Below are positions 1 through 12,749 of a stretch of DNA of 64,000 bases, piece by piece; the stretch's first letter is position 1; every line of letters begins with the position of its first letter. Position numbers and translations under genes: made by a program. The DNA is taken from assembly GCA_964036155.1 (NCBI GenBank), contig OZ038422.1, positions 186,001 to 250,000 of the forward strand, in the 5' to 3' direction. Origin of the DNA: Diploscapter coronatus (lineage: Eukaryota > Nematoda > Chromadorea > Rhabditida > Rhabditidae). A model generated the notes under the pieces. The model saw only the letters and a list, made by a program, of their open reading frames with translations. It had not been told where the DNA came from and ran no database searches.

Positions 1-190
1 CTTTAAAATGAGCTTCAAAAATTTCGAATAAAAATCGAATTTTGAGATCCAGGAAACTCTCGGAACCGTCCGAAACCTTCGCTTAGGAACTTTGTTTCCG
101 TTGCGAGGTTCCTAGAGTTTCATCGAGCCGGGCACAGAACAATACTCTTTGATTGAAATTTCAAATAATTTAATGGAAATGTTTGCCGAC

Positions 191-3100
191 CTTGATCTGC
201 TGAACCAAATCGAGCCGGGCTTTTAGTCCGTTGAGCTTCTCCTCGAACACGAGCATTTCAAGATGAACCGAGTTCAGCTTTTCGTAGGCTCCCACTACCC
301 AACCACCTAGACGAGTTCGCACGTTGGTCAAAACTTCTGAAAGTAAAAAAAATATTCTTTTAAAAGAAATCCTTTAGAAAAGAATTCTGGAACATTAATG
401 AAGATATGTTACAGAATAGGGCAATTTATGGAAAAATTCGAGATTTCTTTGAAACATGTAAAATTTATATTCCTACAGATGCTCGCGAAACCTCTAGAAA
501 TTTTCGTAGAATTAGAAAAAAAAAAACAACTATTCTAAATTTATGTCAATTTCCTTGAAATACTTAGGAAACTGAAGAAAATGCCTTTAAATATCCAAAA
601 ATTATGAAATTACCCGATTTGGAATTATGAAAGACCTTGGCCAAATCGAGCAGATCTCTCAGATGCTTGAAAATCGACTGCATGTGATGTTTGTGGTCGG
701 CGACTAGTTCCTGGAAGAACAATGTTTCAAAAGCCTCTTTGCAGAAGTTGGGAACGTTTTCTACCGAAAAGATTCGTCGTTATCATCTCTCTCATTTCAT
801 TATTAAGGACGGAATGCAAAACTGATTGGAATAATTGACACCGCATAAGAGATATTTGCGGTGGAAAACGTCCCAGCGTCTGACTTCTTTATAATTTTTC
901 TTTCAAAATTCATCACTGCTCAGTTCGTAATAAAAAGCAAATACAATATTTTACCTACAATGAATGAAGAAAAAATATGTTTCAAGTATTTCTTATAATC
1001 TTTCTTTTAAAAATACATCATTGAGTTGACTAATGAGAGATCAAATTTTAAAAAATATACCTGCAGCGAATTTGCGTCGAGTTTCTCCGGCTTTTTCTCA
1101 ACGTTGTGGACGCTCTCCTCGATGGATTGTTGGATTTCTGAAAGTTCAAATATTCGAATTTAGAAAAGAAAAAAAAAAAAACAACGAATAGAAGTAGTTT
1201 GAGGATTCTGAAAGATAATCAATGTCAAAAAACGTGAACAAACAAATCCGATAATCTGAAAAAACTAGATGACAAGATATACGAAAATATATCAGGTAGA
1301 GTAGAGGGGAAAGGCCTTGTATGTGTTCTTTCCCAATACTATTTCGTCGTCTCTTGTTATCGTCTTATGTTTTTCTAGGTTATCAATAAACCCTTACTTT
1401 CCGCATTTAGTAGAGAGTTATCCAGTTGAGTGAGCCGTTTGTTGATGCCCTTGATTTCCCGGAACTCGGCATTTTTTGATTGTTGAACAACTGCGTTGAT
1501 TTCTTGCAAAGTCGTATTGGCGTCAATTTCGGAGAACTGAAATATCAAACATTTTTAAAATCATTTTTTTTAAATCTCACAAGAATCGCCCCTATACTGC
1601 TGTTTCAGGTCTCAAATTTGCACCCTGATTCCTATTTTAAATCAAAACAGTTCCCTAACCTTGCTAAACTGTTGCCTGACTTCATCTATGAGCTCTTCGA
1701 GGGAATGGTCTCTGTCGACCGCGGAAATCCACTCATAGAGAGTCTGCTCCTGAAGCTGGCTGGTGTCCGACTTTCCCTGAGCGTGGGCCAGAAGAGAGAC
1801 TGGCACTTTGATCTGCAGATTTGGAAAATTAAGATCTTCTAGAAAACTTCAAATTTTCATTTCTCGAACATTTTCATAAAATTCAAAAATGCTCATTTTC
1901 TTGAATATCATCGAAATTTTAAATTGAGTAGATTCGGAAGAAATAACAAACAAGCTGGTTTTCAAAAATTAATCGACAAACCTTGAAACTCATCAAAAAC
2001 ATTTTTCAAATTCTACCTTCCTAAGCTGCTCCATGACTTTGTCGAATCCCTGCAACAGAGTGTTGGCCTTCTCATTTTGCTGAGCGACCTAAAAGTGACC
2101 ATTATCGAGATAATTGGGTTAATACAAATCTAAATAATTTGAGATAATTAAGTCGAGTTAATTACCTTGTCAAGATGCGACTGAAATCTAACGGCCCTTT
2201 TTCGGAGCTTCAAAATCGACCCGTCCATGTTGCTGATCAATGCGAGCCAGCCCTGAAAATATTTATATTCCAACTGTCCTTTTTCCTATGTTTCAGTTAA
2301 ACTCAAACCAACCTGATTGAGTAGCTGTTGTTCGAAGACCAATCTGGCGCATGTCTGCATCACGCTGCTCGCCGCCTTCTTACAGCCTCTGGCCTTCTCC
2401 GGCAGGGTTGTGTAGATGGCCTGTATATCCGAGCTCGATACCAGCAAGTCTGCCTGCAAAATTAGAATATTGGCTTTCATAAGCTGATTTTTCGGACCCT
2501 CTATAGAAATTTGGCATTGAATTGAATCATCGGATCAAACTATGAAGATGTAAAATTCAGAAGGGATTATAAACTTATTTTTTGTCGACCAAGTTATGGG
2601 AATCAAGATATCTTGCAGAAATGTCCAAGAGCATTTTTACATTTCTATGTGTAGGATTCGGAATCCCTTCACGTCAATCTGCCGTAATCCTAACCTGATC
2701 GATGGCGTTGTCGATGATCTGCGAGAGATGGTTGATCTCCTGACTCGTGCTCATCTCGTCGCGCTCGTGACGCGAGCTCGTCTTCTGGAACAAGTACAGC
2801 GGACTCGCGCTGTTGCCTGAAGCAAGACACATTTAGAAGAAGAAGAATGTCAAATAAGATTTCAAAAGTCCGACAAAAACATTACAGAATAAAAATTTTG
2901 ACGAGGAAAGTTGAGTTTTTTTGAAAATTTTAATAATCAAGCGATATTGACATAACTTTTGAATATGTTTCAAGAAGTCTCGAAATAATCAAGAAAAATT
3001 GATAATTTTGATACTCCTGAGATGGTATATTCAAAAAATTAAACTAAATTCAGACTTCTTAAAACTCGACTCGCAAAAAAAATAGTGCACCCTTTCGAGA

Positions 3101-3621
3101 GAAGAAAATAAGGCATGCTCTTTTACTCTCTCAACATGACACTTTCTGCAAGTTGAGTTTTGAGAGATGTCTGAATAAAAAGACAAACGAACCGATACTC
3201 GCATAGTTGGAAACCCGTTTGTCTTGGTCAATAGCCTCGCCGTTCGAAATGAGCAGCACCTGGAAGAATTTGATAAAAATCGATTTTTAATTTTTTCGAG
3301 AAATTTCAATCTTTTCACGTGTTCCCGATTTTCAAATTTGTCCTTCGATTTCAGTTAAAACCCTAAGAAAGTTCAGTAGTTGTAGATTTTTCGGGCTATT
3401 TTCATTTTTTCACCGAACCTGATCCGACGTCCTGACGCCGGTCGCTTCGTGGATCTTCTTGCAGAGGAACTCGAATTTGGTGTCGGTCTGATTCTGAAAA
3501 AATATTTCAGTCAATTTTCAAGACCTATTCTTTAACGTGCAATTAGAGAAAATAGTCTTACAGGCAATTCGATCAACAGAAGCAGGCCTTTGTTGACGTA
3601 GAAGACGTGGAAAGAGTCCAT
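191..3621 (-). CDS. epg-7: Autophagy scaffold protein, ATG11/FIP200 (RB1CC1) family, 5' part
   Basis: Twelve phase-consistent exons (minus, 5' to 3'): 3562-3621, 3419-3493, 3193-3259, 2695-2816, 2313-2453, 2166-2252, 2017-2088, 1660-1812, 1398-1536, 1061-1137, 614-710, 191-336, giving 412 residues. The start MDSFHVFYVNKG, then VLLISNGEAIDQDKRV and SPLYLFQK, match the ubiquitin-like N-terminus of FIP200/RB1CC1. A later exon carries GWLALISNMDGS, and the last visible exon (VHLEMLVFEEKLNGLKARLD) matches the helical Atg11/Atg17-like region. In the family this protein scaffolds the ULK1/UNC-51 autophagy-initiation complex and links cargo to it; the C. elegans member is EPG-7 (ATG-11). The long coiled-coil and claw regions are absent, so the gene should continue left of position 1. 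After 191 the junction (AAG/gtcggc) is weak, and a frame from about 115 to 1 stays open but is not recognisable, so the left end is uncertain. Family call is firm; symbol is by inference. Confidence 0.82.
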
Positions 3622-3692
3622 GATGGAATTTTAGTAGGTGGTTGGAAGTTTCGAGGAAAAAATCAATAGATGCCCCTCCAACGGTGCAGCAT
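3622..3692 (-). other. 5' leader of epg-7-like gene behind a 3' splice site, with small uORF
   Basis: A strong acceptor (ccattttcag) ends at 3693 on the minus strand, 71 nt before the ATG at 3621, with no obvious upstream donor. This fits a spliced-leader acceptor or the end of a 5' UTR intron. The leader itself begins with an ATG that opens a 9-codon uORF (MLHRWRGIY, stop at about 3663) upstream of the main start. Confidence 0.45.
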
Positions 3693-5730
3693 CTGAAAAT
3701 GGACGAATTTTGAAATTTTACAGAAACTTACGAAATCTAAAAGGTGAATATTTGGCTGATCAAAAATGCAAAAAGATGTGGAAATTCGAAAATGGGAAAT
3801 AGTGTAAACCCATCAAAGGAGAGAAACGGAAAATCATGAAAAATAAAAGGCATGAAAGTATGAGGCATTTTGAAACTTATACCAGGGTTTTATTTTTAAA
3901 AAATCAAGATCTTCGAGTCTCCAAATTATAAAAAGCGATGATAAATTGGAAATTTCTTCGAATGATCGTCATAAATAACGAGCCACTGAACGCGCAAAGA
4001 ACGGGGTGAGAAAATTGTAAAGACATCTAAAAAGTGCAAACTGAGGATGAAAATTGCTATGATATGCATTTTTAAAGGAGAAGTACGAAACGACAATCTT
4101 CGAATATTCCAGTCCGTTTTTCTCGCCTATTTTTTAACATGGGGCGAGAGATTTTATGGGCGTGTGACACGACGCACCACTAATTCAAGGGACACTCTAG
4201 ATACGCAGAAAGGACAGGTCAAGAACAAGTCTATCAAATCAAACTTCAGTGAAATCGATAAGTGAAATTTGACCTGATAAAAATCGAGTATCTCAAAATT
4301 CGTCAAAAAACCTCAAAAAATGAAATTCTCGGAAAATTGATTTTTTAAAGTTCTGTAAAAATAGCAATTCAGAAAAAATGGGAAAAATGCATTTATCCTC
4401 GCCCTAAACCAGGGCGGTAAAATGTAAAATATATTGGAAAGAAAAAGTCGAATATAATTTGGGAAAAGAGCGATAATTTGATATCACGTGAACGGCAACG
4501 TACTAATACTACTAACAGCTGACTAGAGACATCGAGTGTGCGCGTCGTTTACGCCCGCAATTTTCGTGAAACGCATTGGGTAAAAATAACGCGAACGCAC
4601 GCAGGGCCAGACACGAAGGCTCTTGAACGACGGGGGCGCAAACAAACAAAGGGGAAAAAGTTAACGAACCGGGAAATCACCGTTTAACCCGGAAAAACTC
4701 TCCCCCTATCAGTTTCGATATTTTATCCCTGATATTCGATCATTTCAAGCATTTTCTTGCTCTGGGAAAAGCGAAAGTTAGAAACACATACAATTTACAG
4801 GAAAATATGGCCCCTTGTAGCTTCCAAACATGTTCTTCTTTTTTAATTTTCTATTTTTGCAGAAAAATGGCAATTCAAATGGACCGAAACATCGAAATCG
4901 AAAGAAAGATTCATCAAAAAATGGCTAATGACCTTGGGAAAATCGAGTTTCAGGTCGAAAATAGGCTCATTCGAACGAGCTCATCGAGTTGTGAAAAGAA
5001 TAACCATCCCTGAATTTCTTTCTGTCCAATTTGACACGGAATTTCCATATTTTCCCTTTTTCTCACGAATTATGCCTTTTTTTATGTAGAATTTCCTCTT
5101 TTGGGTATATTTTTCTCAGTGTACGCATATTTAGACTTATCATAATTTATTAATTCCGAAAAATTTTCAAAAAAGCCGAAAAATCAAGGAAGTCAGAAAG
5201 AAACCGAAAGTCGCAAAGATCATCCGCTCGTACTGCCTTTCCTTTCATTTTCTCCTGTCTCTTTTTCACTTGCGTTACGCGGTAAACGCAGGACATCGTT
5301 GGTGTTTTATTTCAACCAGCCTAAAATCCTTCGATTTTCCGGCTTTTCCCTCTATAAATTCGCTTTTCTTATCATTTTCTTATCTGGAAATATCTAGGAA
5401 AATCTGGTCCTATCACAGATAGCCCTTATCTCTTTGATTTTCGAGAAATTCTCCTTAAGATTTGCCTTAAAAACTTTGAAATTCCATTTGAAAATTTCTT
5501 TCAATTTCTCTTGATTTTCTGAGTTAATTGCTCGATAATTATCTGTTAGTTACCCTCTAATTGGCCCTATTTAGAACTATCAAGTGTCTCATAGACTTTT
5601 CCAGGTCGTTTTTCATTCTTTTGTCTGCCATCTTGCCCATTTTCTTGCTTCTTTCGAGAATTGATTAATTAAGTCTCCAAATTTGAGTTAATTACCGCTT
5701 TAATTAGTCGATTGAATATTTAATTTTCAG
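3693..5730. other. Divergent intergenic/promoter region between epg-7-like and rpl-13
   Basis: No open frame here has exon-like character or family resemblance. The middle (about 4480-4700) is more GC-rich than its surroundings and carries many CpG dinucleotides; it would be the natural place for shared promoter elements of the two divergent genes. I see no tRNA, no array and no clear repeat. Confidence 0.5.
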
Positions 5731-5785
5731 GGTAGTTCGTTTGTTTGGTTGATTGTGAAAGGCCCCACCCAAGTCAGCACCAAAA
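5731..5785 (+). other. rpl-13 5' leader after a probable trans-splice acceptor
   Basis: The consensus acceptor taattttcag ends at 5730 and is followed by a 55-nt leader before the ATG at 5786. No partner donor is evident. Nematode ribosomal protein genes are commonly trans-spliced, so this is probably a spliced-leader site; the end of a leader intron is the alternative. Confidence 0.5.
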
Positions 5786-7777
5786 ATGGCGATCCGAGGC
5801 AACCAGATGCTCCCCAATGCGCACTTCCGCAAGCACTGGGCGAGACGCGTCAAGACCTGGTTCAATCAGGTACCAAATATTTACCATTTTGATGTGTCCT
5901 TGATACCCTTTTCCGTGGACTTTGGTGCCAAAGTTTATGGCACTTGGTACCGTTATTATGGGATTTGAGTACTATTTTCATGAAAATTTCTGTACCATTT
6001 TAATTGAACTTGGCATTTTTATATTTGAAAACATGAAGATGAAATTAAAATTTCAGAAGGAAAGTTTTTGAAAAAAAAAATGAAACTTGAAAACTTTGTT
6101 GATTTTCAGCCGGGTCGCAAGCTGCGCCGCAGAAACAACCGCATCAAGAAGGCAGCTTCCGTCGCACCCAGACCCGTCGCCGGAGCCGTCAGGTGTGGTA
6201 TTTCGGAGAAATTCGAAAATTAAAAAAAATCATCTCAAATCTTGATGCGATCCTTTTTTATTTTCCCTGTGAAGAGATTCGAAAATTTGAACATTTTGTA
6301 AGACTTTCGGCTCAAAAATTGAGAACTTGATCTTGTTTTCATCTTTTTCAATTGATAATGCTTCGGAATTTTTCACCCAAGATCGGACACGATATTTTGA
6401 AACTTACTGAAAACCCCATTTGAATTCATTCAACGTTTGAATATTTTAGCTGATGAAAAGAACTTATTCTCAAATCATTTCGTTGACTTGCTGAGTGGGA
6501 TTAGGAGACTTTTTAAACTTACAAAATATATCCTACTAGCTCAAAAATTAAAAAAAAAAATTTTTTTCTTTCCAGACCTGTGGTCCGCTGCCCCGGCCAG
6601 CGTTACAATCAGCGCGTCCGTCTCGGTCGCGGCTTCTCGCTGCAGGAGCTCCGCGCGGCAGGCATCGGCAAGCGCGAGGCAAAGACCATCGGCATCTCCG
6701 TCGACTACAGGAGGACCAACAGATCCCTCGAGGGACTCAATGTAAGCCTTGGAAAATAGATTTAGAAAATTGGAAAAAAAACGTTTTAACGAGAATTTTG
6801 TAATGTTCTCTAGATCCGTGATTTGTGATAAAGTTTAGAAAAGATTTCAATTCCTGTGAATTTTACGAAAGATATTTCGGAAAGTTAGTTATCTTGAGCT
6901 TCTAGATGGTGAATTTGAAATGGATGTTGGTTTTAAAAAACCGTATCTTTTCGAGTAATGAGATATTTGAAAATTTATCGAAATTTTTGAAACGTATCAG
7001 GCAAATTTAAACATTTTCAGTCCAACGTGGAGCGTCTGAAGGAGTACAAATCGAAGCTGATCCTGTTCCCGCGAAAGGCCAGCAAGCCCAAGAAGGGAGA
7101 CGCTAATGTGAGACTTTCGAAATTTTAAAAGTCCTTCCCTCTTTCTAAAAAATGTCAACTTGAGAAATAAATCGACATTTAAAAATTTTGCACATCTTTC
7201 TAAAATTGAAAAAAGAGCTTGTGAAAATTTATTCAATTTTCTGAAATTCAACAAAACCCAAAATCTCGAATTTTTCCGAAGGGCTCGAAATTGGTTAAAT
7301 TCTAGAATTTGTTTGAAAAATGCTCTTTCAAATTGAATATTTTCAGCCGGAAGAGCTCAAGGTGGCCGCCCAATTGTCCGGTGTTGTCCTGCCTCTGCAG
7401 AAGACGCGTACCTTCGAAGCCGCCAGACCCGTCACCGATGCTGAGAAGGTGGGATATTAAATATCCAAGCTTAATCCTCGGATATACGAAGTTCTAGTTT
7501 ATATTCGAAAACTTGTGATTTATTCTAAAATTATCTCTAGTTTATCTATATTTTCCAGGATAATTTCTTGAGTCATTATGAAACATCATATTTTCTTTTA
7601 TCCCGACTCTTTCTGAAAGTTCTTATTGTGTTCCCAAGCTTAGAAAGTTCACTAATTTGAAAATCTCATTTTCAGAAGGTCGAGATCTACCGCCTGCTGC
7701 GTCGAGAGCGAGCCGACAAGAAGTACAAGGGCAAACGCGAGAAGAGGGCTCACGACAAGGCCGAGGAGAACAAGTAG
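5786..7777 (+). CDS. rpl-13: 60S ribosomal protein L13 (eL13)
   Basis: Six exons: 5786-5869, 6110-6192, 6576-6741, 7021-7107, 7347-7448, 7676-7777, encoding 207 residues, the normal eL13 length. Diagnostic stretches are the start [34 protein letters not shown], the core [20 protein letters not shown] followed by [16 protein letters not shown], and the basic tail ending in EENK. eL13 is a structural protein of the large cytosolic ribosomal subunit that binds 28S rRNA. Exons are clearly more GC-rich than the introns and use C/G-ending codons, as expected for a highly expressed gene. The start is fixed by homology and by the short leader. All phases and GT-AG junctions agree. I looked for C/D-box snoRNAs in the introns and saw none that convinced me. 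Confidence 0.97.
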
Positions 7778-7991
7778 ACGACCACTGGCAGGAGGAGTGA
7801 CTGATATGATCACCTTATCACTGATCATACCAATCAGATCCCTATCAGTGAAAATCTCTTCGATTTCACACTCCACTTTTGTTATTGTTTTTCGTTTCAA
7901 ACCCCCATTTGAATTATAAATGTTTGTTCACTAAAGTTTTTGATGTTGTTGATTTATCAACTGGATACGTGAAACCCGCGTTTCTCGTTTT

Positions 7992-7997
7992 AATAAA
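7992..7997 (+). terminator. Probable polyadenylation signal of rpl-13
   Basis: AATAAA lies about 215 nt after the rpl-13 stop codon, followed by an A-run. It is the first canonical signal downstream. Confidence 0.5.
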
Positions 7998-8473
7998 AAA
8001 AATATCAGGTTCAGAATTTTAGAGGGGGAATTATGATATGTTGGGTTGGATATGATTACAGTATATTATATAGAGGTTTAGTAATAAGAATTACGGTCAA
8101 GAATGTGCGAAATCCAAAAAAATGTTGAACTTTACTTGACTTCGGATTTGCATTTTTATTAAAAAAAAAAAAAAGGATAGCACCACGAGAATCAGTGCAA
8201 AATTGTATAAGATATGTGAAAATCAGCCAAACCGACGGACCCTTGTGTCCGCACCACTTTGAATAATTCTAACATTCACTCTTAATCGCATCAAATGAAC
8301 TAATTTGCGGGTCCTGACCTCGGATCCGGACCCGATTTAGACCCGCAAAATGCGGGTCGGGCCGACCCGGGTCCATCAGCAACCTTGGTCGTATTGAAGT
8401 TGTACTAATAAAAACTTGTGTGATAAACGAGTTCTGACTATCACACACCCACTCGGGAGTACAACAACTGGAA
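7998..8473. repeat. Spacer with GC-rich dispersed repeat and an inverted repeat
   Basis: Position 8311-8386 is a GC-rich block built from variants of GACCCG/CGGGTC. A related block (GGCTCGGCTCG...GCCCGGCCCG) occurs in an intron at 46861-46935, so this is a dispersed repeat. Directly beside it, 8397-8470 forms an imperfect inverted repeat with arms around agttgta...tgtgata. No gene is visible. Confidence 0.5.
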
Positions 8474-8869
8474 AATCTTTCAATAATTATGATGATCTAA
8501 AAATGATATCTCTAACTTTTTTGGCCTGCAGCCCTCCAATTTCTGGGCAAAGGGCATCAATGATCTCCTCAATTGCTGGGGTTCTGTTGTAGATAATAGT
8601 GGTGATTATATTATTGATTAAAGTTAGGTTTCAATAAAGAAATAAAATAATTGAACAAATGTGTTAACATAGGACAGGACTTTCGGAACACCCGATAATT
8701 TATTGTTCTGTTCCAACTATATAGTTATTCTTTATTGAGCACAAAATCGATCAAATCCCGTAATTAGACTGCTGTGAAATTACAGAGTAAATCAAAGGTT
8801 TAGAAATTCGGTAGCAAAAGCTACAAGATAAAATTTTCAACCTATTGTATTTTCTAATTTCTAGGATCA

Positions 8870-11800
8870 TCATTCATCTCTAACTGATGTCTTCCTAAAT
8901 TCGACCAAATCAAATGGCACTTTCTTCTTTAGATTCATCCAAAAGTCATAAGATTCTGAAGATTTCAGGAATAGTAAACTTTTGAAAGCAGAAAATGAAC
9001 ATACCATGATGAAGTCCTTTTCCAATGCTGGGTTGAGGGAGGAATCTAATGAATTTAATGTCTTTGGCAGAATCAGCGGCAGCTACAGATGGCCAATCGA
9101 TGTCTGCTCCAGGCTGAGGCCGACCATTTTTGACAAAGGAAATGAGAGAGTTGCGGAACAGATTCTTGACGGCCACTTCCTGCGGATCTGAGTCGATGTC
9201 GTACTTGCCGAAGATAAAGATATTGAACATGTACGGATACCTGAATTTGCAAAACTTGTATCAGAAATATCTTTTTTGAAGAAAAAAATTCGATGAATAT
9301 CTTATTTGCCATTTCTTAATTCTAGTTGAAACCAAAAATAAATATTTCAGAAAAGTTTTCTCAAAAAGTAGGAAACGAATAAAATTACATACTCATTGGC
9401 ATGGGTAGATCCTCGGAGTTGTTCTGGCAAGGTCTCGAACAGCTTCTTATTGTAGTGTTCGAACGAATAAGCATAGACAGGCCACCCCTCTTCTACCTTC
9501 TTCAGAATCGTCCTTACAGGTCCAATGACAAAATGGAGGTCAGACATTAGCTAGAATAACATTGCGATCTATCATCCATTTCTTGCTTTTCTATTTACCA
9601 TATTGTACTGATTCAAATAAAACAAGTAGTCGTCGTCATTTTTCGCTCCTTTTCCATAAAAGTCTACAATTTGATCACGCACAAAACTAGAAGAGTTGCC
9701 GAAATCTGACTTGCGAACGACTTTCTGAAAAGAAAGTTTTCCTTCAAACAAAGAAGTAAAAATAAAACCTCCTCGATAGTTTCGATGAATTTTTGTCGAT
9801 TGAAATTCGGCCATTCTTCCTTCGGAATAGCGATGCTGTGCATATATGGGGCCAATCCGTGAAGAACTGAAATCGAAAAGAACAATTCAGACCTTGAAGA
9901 ATACTAGATTGGTTCCTAAAACTGTCTAGTGGAAAACAATATTTTTCGCATGATTGAAAATAACTCAAAAATATGTTCATTAGCATATGAAATAGCGGAG
10001 AGCGAAATTTCGAAAACGCTTATCATTTTTATATGGCAGTTTAGATCGATTAATATGGCCAAATTCATCTTAAATTTGGCAAGATTACGCTTTCTAGTGT
10101 ATTCAATGTGTACACCAAATTTTGTCATAATAAACGATTTTATCAGACAAATTTCTAAAATGTCACATTGACAGACCTTCGCCATACTATGTGAAACTTT
10201 GCAAAACTTCCAAATTCCTGACGCGAGGAAAGATATGCGATTCAAATAAATAACTTACTAAAAATCGAGTCCTCCTTTTCGGCGACTCCGATGACTGAAA
10301 CAGGCTTCCGTTTGGCATTCTTTATGAGGACATCGGGATGAGCGGGAAAGAAATCGCCGTCAATTCGAGGGGAAAATTTCACTAAAATCACGCCTTCGCC
10401 TTTGTAGCCCTGAAATTCAGTGAACAAGTTCATAATGGCGCATTAGAGATATAGTGAATGATATTTTGTTTAGGGATTATGCAAAATATCGATGGTAATG
10501 ACAAACATATTATTTTTCGAACAGAAATAAGAAATTCGCTTTGGCATTATGTTATGAAACTTGCAAACCTGGGTGCATGCAGGTTTATGCTGCTTTTTTT
10601 TTCTATAGTCCTCCCCTTAAAATCTAGTGAGATAAATCGACATTTACCCGAAGGTTTTCATTAAACGACGAAGAGATAAATGAATCTTCAAATACCCACC
10701 ACAGTCCTAGTGATAGCCTTGAACATCTGATCGATTGTCTTATTCTTCAGACAATTCTTGACGTCCTCACTGCAGCCGACTCCCACTCCGAGCAGCTTGC
10801 TGTTGGCCACCAGATCGTCCTCTTTTCCGAGTGCCCAGTTGCTGAGGGCTGTTCCTGACATCTCGAATGAACCATTCACATACTCTGCAATGAAATGGAC
10901 ATCACTCCATGATTTTCCAAATGCCACCATTAGTGTAAGGACTGATAGAGAGTTGACTGACGGAGGCACCGCCAGCAGAGTGACCCCACACACGGATTCG
11001 TGACCTGTCACCACCAAATGACTCGATGTTCTCATATAGCCATCTACAATAAAAACGAGCATAGCCATCAATAGAAATTAAATTTCAGATATAGAAAGTT
11101 CTAAATGTGCATTTGAATCGATGCGATTTTGTTTGTAACTTAGAAATAGTATGGAAGAAATTTAACAAATGGCACAAGAGAAGTGCACAGGCCGCGGAAC
11201 TCACAGATCTTGACGAAACCTACGATACACATCGAGCTTTAGATGAAGTTAATCATGATAATAAAGTAAAAATGTGCAAAATAAGAACCTGGAACCAAGG
11301 AATTTAAATATATGCAAATAGAAATGAAGAAAATAGGATTTTAACCAATTGTTTGCTTTCAGGTTTTTATTTTGTACTGTTTAATGTAATCATCGCGATC
11401 TTCGTCATTGAAAACCCCCGTGTGGAAAGTTTCGTCAAGTTTTGTGAGTTTAAATCTGTGCACTTATATAGAAAGAAGAACAAATAAAGGTCGCTAGAAT
11501 ATGATTTGAAAAACCAAATCGACCCACTTGATCGCCAGCGCTTGGTCGAACAAGCCCATATTTCCTGGAGCTGAAGCATTGCCAGTAGAAAGAAAACCTT
11601 AAAAAGTTGCATTATTTCCATTTCAAAAACAAATTTTGCCTAGAAATCCAAGTCTGTACTGAATCGTGACAACAATAATGTCGTGCGGAATATAAATGTT
11701 CGCTAGATCTTTGTAGCCATAAATAACAGCATTCCCGGCCTCGTAACCTGGAACAAATAAAAATTCAAAAATTTTCAAAATCGATTTCTCTTCAAAATGG

Positions 11801-12727
11801 TAGAAGGGCATATTCCAGTTTAAGTGTGCCATCGCCAAACGACTCGAGAGGTGCAAGCATGGGGTAATCGAGTGCACAAAATCCGAATATTGAGAGTACG
11901 AATGAGGTAGACATAGGTTTCTATCATCCCAAAATTCTCTTTTATTAATAGGTATAGAATAGGTCTATGTATGTCCCATCTCTATGCATTTCTTATGTCC
12001 TTTATTGTTGAATTTCTATATCGAAGTCCTTATACTTTGGGAGCACTGTAGATCGCCTCTACTATCGTTACTCCAAAAAACCTTCATATTCGTGATTAGC
12101 ATACTCGATTACTCCCATATATGCATCTCCCGAGTCGTTTGGCATTAGCGCTTAAACTGAGAATGTTTCAATAGAAATTACACACCTCCTCCATGCACCC
12201 AAACCAGTACAGGCAGATTGCTCTGCTGAAAGATGAAATTACAGGATTACAAGCTGCAAAGTTTAATAAAGGAAGGGAACAAACCGAGTTAATTCGAGAG
12301 GGTCGCATGATATTGAGAGTGAGGCAGTTCTCGGAATAGTTGCTGAACTGGGGAGGCAGGAGATTTTCTGCTGAGTGGGGATAGCAGGATGAACCGAAAT
12401 GAGTCGCATTCAAAACTCCTTTCCATCTTGGAAGAGGTTGAGGTTTCTGAAAAAGTGCTAAATAAAAATTGTAGCTTAATCATTTTGAGCGTAAATATCA
12501 AATGATAAACAAGAAAATTTAACAACATTTGAAAAGCTAACCTCAAATCTCAGGTCCCCAATCGGTGGCTCGGCATAAGGAATGGAGAGGAACACATCAG
12601 CCTGATGATTCCCGTCGATTTTGTGTCGGAACCCTTTCAAACTGCCCAATCTCGTATTCACAGTCACGAAATCATCCGAAGCCCAAGTAAATCCAAGCAG
12701 AAATAAAAGTTGAACCAGACGGCTCAT
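8870..12727 (-). CDS. Type-B carboxylesterase (cholinesterase-like family), tandem copy A
   Basis: Thirteen exons (minus, 5' to 3'): 12542-12727, 12285-12446, 12186-12225, 11640-11747, 11528-11597, 10928-11043, 10700-10884, 10259-10409, 9769-9866, 9599-9724, 9393-9550, 9005-9240, 8870-8955, giving 573 residues. A signal peptide (MSRLVQLLFLLGFTWA) implies secretion or lumenal location. Family landmarks: DVFLSIPYAEPP, NCLTLNIMRP, oxyanion loop WVHGGG, IQYRLGFL, SAPGNMGLFDQALAIKW, the nucleophile elbow GHSAGG (Ser about 211), acid residue in GVAEKEDS (Glu 333 or 335) and THANEYPYMFN (His about 464). These alpha/beta-hydrolases cleave carboxylic esters; the substrate is unknown. Exon 4 ends in a GC donor where copy B has GT. 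The exon 5 donor is taken as AA/gtgggt because only this restores frame into exon 6. The 43-bp intron 10885-10927 is needed to avoid a stop. Confidence 0.93.
11199..11450. repeat. Foldback (inverted) repeat in intron 5 of esterase A
   Basis: The stretch 11199-11300 and the reverse complement of 11360-11450 align along their length (shared ends actcaca...cttgacgaaac and caaaataa..aacctg). The same pair occurs at the same place in copy B (18823-19134), so it was present before the duplication. It lies within an intron; open frames across it are artefacts. Confidence 0.65.
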
Positions 12728-12749
12728 TTTGCAGTCGTGAAAAGAAAAC

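Noticed and set aside
4500..4660. Possible ncRNA in the CpG-rich part of the divergent promoter
   Set aside because: No tRNA boxes, snoRNA boxes or stable symmetrical fold stands out by eye; composition alone is explained by promoter sequence.
9929..10171. 80-codon plus-strand frame repeated in both esterase copies (17584-17826)
   Set aside because: Falls in intron 8; its conservation follows from the duplication and apparent gene conversion, and it has no start or splice context.
11200..11232. Candidate extra exon between esterase exons 5 and 6 (LDVYRRFRQDL)
   Set aside because: Phase would fit, but the donor AA/gtgggt at the end of exon 5 joins directly to exon 6 and gives the expected AIKWLYENI. 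The candidate lies in the foldback and has a poor acceptor.
11107..11307. Plus-strand frame with LTDLDETYDTH, echoed on minus strand as LTKLDETFHTG
   Set aside because: The two frames are simply the two arms of an inverted repeat inside an intron. Similar peptides arise from the repeat, not from coding selection.
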